Source of the DNA: Arthrobacter sp. B6
GTDB taxonomy: Bacteria; Actinomycetota; Actinomycetes; Actinomycetales; Micrococcaceae
Length of the DNA: 64,000 bases
NCBI RefSeq assembly: GCF_001663775.1
Contig: NZ_KV467168.1
Location: 3,214,780-3,278,779 of the forward strand
Reading direction: 5' to 3'
The position numbers were made by a program, and so were the translations under genes. Of the stretch, positions 60,359 to 64,000 are shown one piece after another. The stretch's first letter is position 1; each line of letters begins with the position of its first letter. The notes beneath the pieces are model-generated. The model searched no databases, was not told the origin of the DNA, and saw only the letters and a program-made list of their open reading frames with translations.

Positions 60359-60862
60359 TCAGCTGGTGGGCTTCTCGGTCTGGAACACCACCCCGGCCGC
60401 GCCGATCAGCCAGCCGAGCAAGGACAAGGCGAAGGCGCCGATCAGGTCCGTGGACGCCGTTCCCTTGGCGAGCCAAAGCAGCAGGACCAGCAGCCCCATT
60501 GCGAGGTAGACCACTACCGCTGCGACGATCCGGCCTGACAACCTCGCGGTGACCTCGGAAGGATTGAAGGCCACCGCTTTGCCTGGAGCGCCCGGTCCTG
60601 CACCCGGCCGGGCTTCCTGGTCGCGCTCGTCCCGGCGGACTTCGGCGATGGTGAAACCCAGGGCAGATGCTGTCAGGGAACTCAAAGCGGTGCCCAGCAC
60701 GCCTGCTGCCGTCACCAGTGCTCCGTTGAGCGCCGGCGCCGCTGTCCGCCCGTCCGGCACCCAAAACCCGACGCGCAGCATCACCGTGCCCCACACCGCC
60801 ACAAAAAGGCCCAGAAACACAAATGCGATGATGTTGAAAAGTTGCTGGCGCAGGAAATCCAT
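60359..60862 (-). CDS. Multi-helix membrane protein, unknown function
   Basis: A 167-residue membrane protein with four hydrophobic segments: about residues 9-30 (FNIIAFVFLGLFVAVWGTVM), 43-70, 107-127 and 135-158. A hydrophilic loop with ERDQEARPGAGPG joins the pairs. I do not recognise a family. ATG 60862 (MDFLRQQLF) is the most likely start; the longer frame would add a basic, helix-free stretch. It converges with the AcuC-like gene and is divergent from the ArsR regulator. Confidence 0.7.
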   Translation of the reverse strand: MDFLRQQLFNIIAFVFLGLFVAVWGTVMLRVGFWVPDGRTAAPALNGALVTAAGVLGTALSSLTASALGFTIAEVRRDERDQEARPGAGPGAPGKAVAFNPSEVTARLSGRIVAAVVVYLAMGLLVLLLWLAKGTASTDLIGAFALSLLGWLIGAAGVVFQTEKPTS

Positions 60863-61016
60863 AGCCGCCCACCCCTCATGTTTATGCGGCCACGGCCGGA
60901 CAATCCGGGGCAACCGTGCATCCGTTCTAGCACCACGGGAGAACAGGGGCAATGGCCCGCGGGCCCCCGCCGAAATAGTTGATGCCTTTCGGCGTATATG
61001 TCGCTAGGGTGGGAGC

Positions 61017-61562
61017 ATGGTGACAGACGACGTATTTGCCGTCATTGCGGAAGCAACCCGGCGCGACATCCTCGTTTCCTTGCGTGCCGGGGACAAGGCC
61101 GTAGGGGAGCTGGTGGAGGAACTTGACGCAAGCCAGCCCACCATTTCCAAACACCTCAAGGTCCTCCGCGAGGCTCAGCTCGTCAGCATGCGCGCGCAGG
61201 GCCAGAAGCGCTACTACGCCCTGAACCCCAAGCCGCTTGAAGGGATTGTCAGCTGGCTGGAAACGTTCGACGTCGGCCCGGCGGCTGCCGCCGCAAGATC
61301 GCCTGAGGTTCCCGCGGCGGAAGCGGGCAGCGAGCGTGCCGTGGCTGCCCCCTTGCGGGAGGGCGAAGCCGTGGCCGCCGTCCTGGCGCGCGATGACGCG
61401 GAGCTGAGCCCCGCCGTCGTCATTCCGGGCGGAACTGTTGCCCCGCTCAGTGATGACACCGTGCCCCAGCAGATCGGCCGGACCGTGGGCCGCGCCGCCA
61501 CCAAGGCCGCCGACCTGCTTGCCAACCTGCCGAACCTCCCGAAGTTTGGCCGCAAAAAGTAG
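61017..61562 (+). CDS. ArsR-family transcriptional regulator
   Basis: A 181-residue regulator with a canonical ArsR winged helix in the first 85 residues: AEATRRDILVSLRAGDKAVGEL, then ASQPTISKHLKVLREAQLVS. The other about 95 residues are Ala-rich and probably flexible, ending LLANLPNLPKFGRKK. No Cys are present, so it does not sense metal through thiols. ATG 61017 is set by TAGGGT ending 6 nt upstream (leaderless). Targets are unknown; the membrane protein gene on the other side of the 154-nt gap is a possible one. Confidence 0.88.
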   Translation: MVTDDVFAVIAEATRRDILVSLRAGDKAVGELVEELDASQPTISKHLKVLREAQLVSMRAQGQKRYYALNPKPLEGIVSWLETFDVGPAAAAARSPEVPAAEAGSERAVAAPLREGEAVAAVLARDDAELSPAVVIPGGTVAPLSDDTVPQQIGRTVGRAATKAADLLANLPNLPKFGRKK

Positions 61563-61569
61563 CCCTTAA

Positions 61570-61635
61570 CCCAAGTAAGTAGCAGCAAATGTCGTTTTGA
61601 GGGCTCAAACCGACACTTACTGCTACCTAGTTGGG
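61570..61635. terminator. Long imperfect palindrome between convergent ArsR gene and lldD
   Basis: The arms run from CCCAA (61570) through GTAGCAG (61579-61585) to TTGAG, and back from CTCAA through CTGCTAC (61620-61626) to TTGGG (61631-61635), with a 2-nt centre. Mismatches are scattered. It starts 7 nt after the ArsR stop and ends 11 nt before the lldD stop, so it can terminate both. Confidence 0.75.
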
Positions 61636-61646
61636 CTGGGTGGGCT

Positions 61647-62987
61647 CTACTTGTTGAGCAGGCGCACATGTTCGGGGGTCAGCTCCGAGATCCTGCTGAC
61701 GCCCAGCAGTGCCATGGTGCGGGCCATGTCCTTCTCCAGGATCTGGATGGCACGGTCCACGCCGGCCCGGCCTCCGGCCATCAGGCCGTACAGGTACGCG
61801 CGCCCGATCAGCGTGAAGTCAGCGCCCAGGGCCAGGGCGGCGATGATGTCCGCGCCGCTCATGATGCCGGTGTCCAGCATGATGGCTGCGTCGGAGTTGT
61901 CCTTCGTGAAGGCTTCCTTGACGCCGGGCAGCAGGTGGAACGGGATGGGCGCGCGGTCCAGCTGGCGGCCGCCGTGGTTGGACAGCACCACGCCGTCGGC
62001 GCCGTGGTCCACCACCTTGCGGGCGTCCTCAACGGTCTGGATTCCCTTGACCACGAGCTTGCCCTTCCAAGTCTCGCGGAGCCAGTCCAGGTCCTCGAAG
62101 GTGAGGGTGGGGTCGAACATCGAGTTGATGAGGTCGGCCACGGTGCCCGTGTAGCGAGACAGCGAGGCAAAGGTCAGCGGCTCGTGCGTGAGGAAGTTGA
62201 ACCACCAGGCCGGACGGTAGGACGCGTCCAGCACAGTCTTGATGGTCAGGGCAGGCGGAATGGTCATGCCGTTGCGGACGTCGCGAAGGCGGGCGCCGGC
62301 GACTGCGGTGTCCACGGTGACCATGAGGGTGTCGTTGCCGGCGTTGGCGGCGCGCTCGATCAGTTCCAGTGAGCGGTCGCGGTCTGTCCACAGGTAGAGC
62401 TGGAACCAGTTGCGGCCGTTCGGGGCGGCGGCGGCCACGTCCTCGATGGAGGCGGTGCCCATGGTGGAGAGGGTGTACGGGATACCGGCCGCTTCGGCCG
62501 CCTGGGAGCCGGCGTATTCGCCTTCGGACTGCATCATGCGGGTGAAGCCGGTGGGGGCAATGCCCACGGGCAGCCGGGAGGACTTGCCCAGGATGTCGGT
62601 GCTCAGGTCAATCTTGGAGACATTCCGCAGGATGCCCGGCCGGAACTCGATATCCAGGAAGGCCTCACGGGCGCGGCGCAGGGTGATCTCGGCTTCGGCG
62701 GCGCCGTCCGTGTAGTCAAAGGGCGCCTGTGGTGTGCGGCGCTTGGCAATGTCCCGCAGTTCCCAAATGGTGCTGGCCCGCTTGAGCCGGGCTTCCTTGC
62801 TGAACTCGGGCTTCTTGAACTGCATCAGCGGCGCGAGGTCCGAGTACTTCGGGATGCGACGCTTCAGGGCGGCCGGGACTGCTGTCGAGGCGGCGGGGCG
62901 CGCCGCGGCCGCGGCGGAAGCCGGGACATCCGTAGCGTCCGGAGCCGGGGTGGTCTCGGGATTGTTCGGCTGGATCGTGTGGGTCAT
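61647..62987 (-). CDS. lldD: L-lactate dehydrogenase (FMN-dependent, LldD type)
   Basis: An FMN alpha-hydroxy-acid dehydrogenase that oxidises L-lactate to pyruvate at the membrane. The 446-residue protein has an Ala/Pro-rich N-terminal extension of about 55 residues, then [33 protein letters not shown], and [15 protein letters not shown]. The catalytic block [19 protein letters not shown] lies near residue 330, with its active His, and a phosphate-binding [19 protein letters not shown] follows. ATG 62987 has GGAGGA 5 nt upstream. The lactate regulator gene is divergent, with two operators between. Confidence 0.93.
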   Translation of the reverse strand: MTHTIQPNNPETTPAPDATDVPASAAAAARPAASTAVPAALKRRIPKYSDLAPLMQFKKPEFSKEARLKRASTIWELRDIAKRRTPQAPFDYTDGAAEAEITLRRAREAFLDIEFRPGILRNVSKIDLSTDILGKSSRLPVGIAPTGFTRMMQSEGEYAGSQAAEAAGIPYTLSTMGTASIEDVAAAAPNGRNWFQLYLWTDRDRSLELIERAANAGNDTLMVTVDTAVAGARLRDVRNGMTIPPALTIKTVLDASYRPAWWFNFLTHEPLTFASLSRYTGTVADLINSMFDPTLTFEDLDWLRETWKGKLVVKGIQTVEDARKVVDHGADGVVLSNHGGRQLDRAPIPFHLLPGVKEAFTKDNSDAAIMLDTGIMSGADIIAALALGADFTLIGRAYLYGLMAGGRAGVDRAIQILEKDMARTMALLGVSRISELTPEHVRLLNK

Positions 62988-63038
62988 GGCTTCCTCCGTT
63001 GGTGGGCCGGACAGCTTGCGGGAGTCATCGTGCCGTGC

Positions 63039-63080
63039 GTGTGGTCTAACCACACTGTAGGGCATGTGGTCCGACCACAT
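63039..63080. promoter_or_regulatory. Two GntR/FadR-type operators between lldD and its regulator
   Basis: GTGTGGTCTAACCACAC (63039-63055) and ATGTGGTCCGACCACAT (63064-63080) are 7+3+7 bp perfect palindromes, 25 bp apart centre to centre. Both fit the FadR-group rule TNGT-N3-ACNA. The second ends 4 nt before the TAGGAT -10 box of the regulator gene, so the regulator probably represses itself and lldD. Confidence 0.85.
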
Positions 63081-63096
63081 CAAGTAGGATGGCCGT

Positions 63097-63789
63097 ATGC
63101 GTACCCATCAGCTTGTCCTCCAGTGGATCGAGGGCCAGCTCTCCGAAGGCAAACTGGCCGTGGGTGGGCGGTTGCCCGCCGAACGCACCCTCGCTGAGCA
63201 GCTGCAGGTCTCCCGCACTTCAGTGCGCGAGGCGATCCGCATCCTGGAGGCAATGGGCGTTGTCCGTGCCGGCGTCGGCTCCGGTCCCGAGGCGGGAACT
63301 GTGGTCATTTCGGACCCGACGGCGGCGCTCGGCTCGGCGCTGCGGCTCCACGTTGCCACGCAGCACCTGCCCGTGTCCGACATTGTCCAGACCCGGGTCC
63401 TCCTGGAATCCTGGGCGGCGTCCCACGCCCGACCTGATTCGCCGGAGCTCTCCGGGGCTGCCCGGCTCCTGGAAGAAATGGATGCCGACGGGGTGGCCGT
63501 GGACGACTTCCTGGCCCTCGACGTCCGCTTCCATCTGGCCCTGGCGGACGCCGCAGGCAATACCGTGGTCAGCGCCATGATGGGTTCCCTGCGCGAATCC
63601 ATTACGGGCTATGCCTCACGCCTCACGGGCAACCTTCCGGATTGGGATGCCACCGCATCGCGGCTACGGGCGGAGCACCATGACATCCTGGACGCCATCC
63701 GGAATGACGACGGCGAAAGGGCAGCAAAGCTGGTGGCCGCCCACATCGAGGGCTACTACCGGGAGGCCGGGGTCAGGCACTCCTCGTAA
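63097..63789 (+). CDS. lldR: FadR-subfamily GntR regulator (LldR-like)
   Basis: A 230-residue repressor. The N-terminal GntR winged helix reads [22 protein letters not shown]. The C-terminal FCD ligand domain has helices with metal-site candidates: [14 protein letters not shown], and HHDILDAI with [11 protein letters not shown] near the end. Homologues sense L-lactate. ATG 63097 has TAGGAT ending 6 nt upstream, so the transcript is leaderless. Its palindromic operators and the divergent lldD make the lactate link strong. Confidence 0.9.
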   Translation: MRTHQLVLQWIEGQLSEGKLAVGGRLPAERTLAEQLQVSRTSVREAIRILEAMGVVRAGVGSGPEAGTVVISDPTAALGSALRLHVATQHLPVSDIVQTRVLLESWAASHARPDSPELSGAARLLEEMDADGVAVDDFLALDVRFHLALADAAGNTVVSAMMGSLRESITGYASRLTGNLPDWDATASRLRAEHHDILDAIRNDDGERAAKLVAAHIEGYYREAGVRHSS

Positions 63790-63820
63790 CTTCGGGCGCC
63801 CGGGTTCGGCGGCTCACGGT

Positions 63821-63885
63821 GGAGTTTTTGTCCACATATGGCGAGCTGGAGGGCATCCAAGTCGCCGTAACTGGACAAAAACTCC
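63821..63885. terminator. 14-bp inverted repeat between convergent lldR and LacI-type gene
   Basis: GGAGTTTTTGTCCA (63821-63834) pairs perfectly with TGGACAAAAACTCC (63872-63885), and GGCGA/TCGCC forms an inner stem. It has the same outer arms as the element at 56827-56889 but a different centre. It lies between two convergent stops. Confidence 0.8.
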
Positions 63886-63901
63886 ATAGGGGGAGGGGTT
63901 G

Positions 63902-64000
63902 TCAGCCGTGCGTCGCTGTGCGTGGCGCCTTCGCCGGTCCGCTGCTCGCCCGGATCTCAAGCCGCGGCTGGTAGCGGCTGCCCGGTGCATCATTCTCTTC
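63902..64000 (-). CDS. C-terminus of a LacI-family regulator (partial)
   Basis: The last 32 codons of a gene that continues past the right edge. The tail reads GSRYQPRLEIRASSGPA, as in the C-terminal end of LacI-type repressors (usually PRLVVRASTAP), followed by a short basic tail ending RTATHG. Too little is visible to say more. It converges with lldR across an inverted repeat. Confidence 0.6.
   Translation of the reverse strand, partial: EENDAPGSRYQPRLEIRASSGPAKAPRTATHG

Overview
The window is chromosomal DNA from a high-GC actinobacterium, most likely a member of the Micrococcaceae close to Arthrobacter or Pseudarthrobacter. I infer this from the codon use, a Crp/GlxR-type regulator beside a MarP-type periplasmic protease, long-form purC, the actinobacterial 'helicase/secretion neighborhood' (Ssd, TadA, TadB, TadC, pilin-like, TadE-like and a DEAH helicase), TopA without zinc fingers, and many leaderless genes. 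I saw no prophage, transposase, CRISPR array or rRNA. The only structural RNA gene I found is tRNA-Pro(CGG).

Layout. 0-4.4 kb: end of a membrane-anchored molybdopterin oxidoreductase, purD-purC, then a divergent pair made of an XRE+TPR regulator and a 75-residue secreted peptide precursor that carries the octapeptide VGNWPDPM twice. This pair looks like a peptide-signalling module and is the most interesting item. 4.5-8.4 kb: tRNA-Pro and a heterodimeric ABC exporter. 8.6-13.7 kb: metallophosphoesterase and penicillin-binding protein, then DUF4177, RidA and Nudix genes. 13.7-17.9 kb: a repeat-rich gap, crp, marP, a DUF2332 gene and aroQ. 18.1-26.9 kb: an alpha-galactoside locus (GH36 enzyme, binding protein, two permeases, Gfo/Idh-like protein, LacI regulator, matching operators) and a DeoR regulator. 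27.2-32.8 kb: acs, a low-complexity membrane protein, nth-Nudix and a DUF1508 gene. 33.0-42.9 kb: a DNA polymerase I-like protein, the Tad/Flp-type locus and the DEAH helicase. 42.9-51.2 kb: GNAT, trhO, three related lipoproteins, a frameshifted PheS-like gene, a TipA-like MerR regulator, a methyltransferase and a winged-helix regulator. 51.3-64 kb: topA, SseB-like, ppx, proC, the KtrAB-type potassium system, an AcuC-like deacetylase, an ArsR regulator, the lactate pair lldD/lldR and the end of a LacI regulator.

Most genes are single units or short operons with overlapping stops and starts, the clearest being the Tad genes and the ABC pair. Gaps between genes hold several families of palindromic elements. 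One hairpin family lies just 3' of crp, acs and topA, always in the same orientation relative to the gene. Two others sit between convergent genes, where they would act as two-way terminators. At least thirteen genes have a TANNNT hexamer exactly 6-7 nt before the start codon, the mark of leaderless transcripts; this fixed several start choices.
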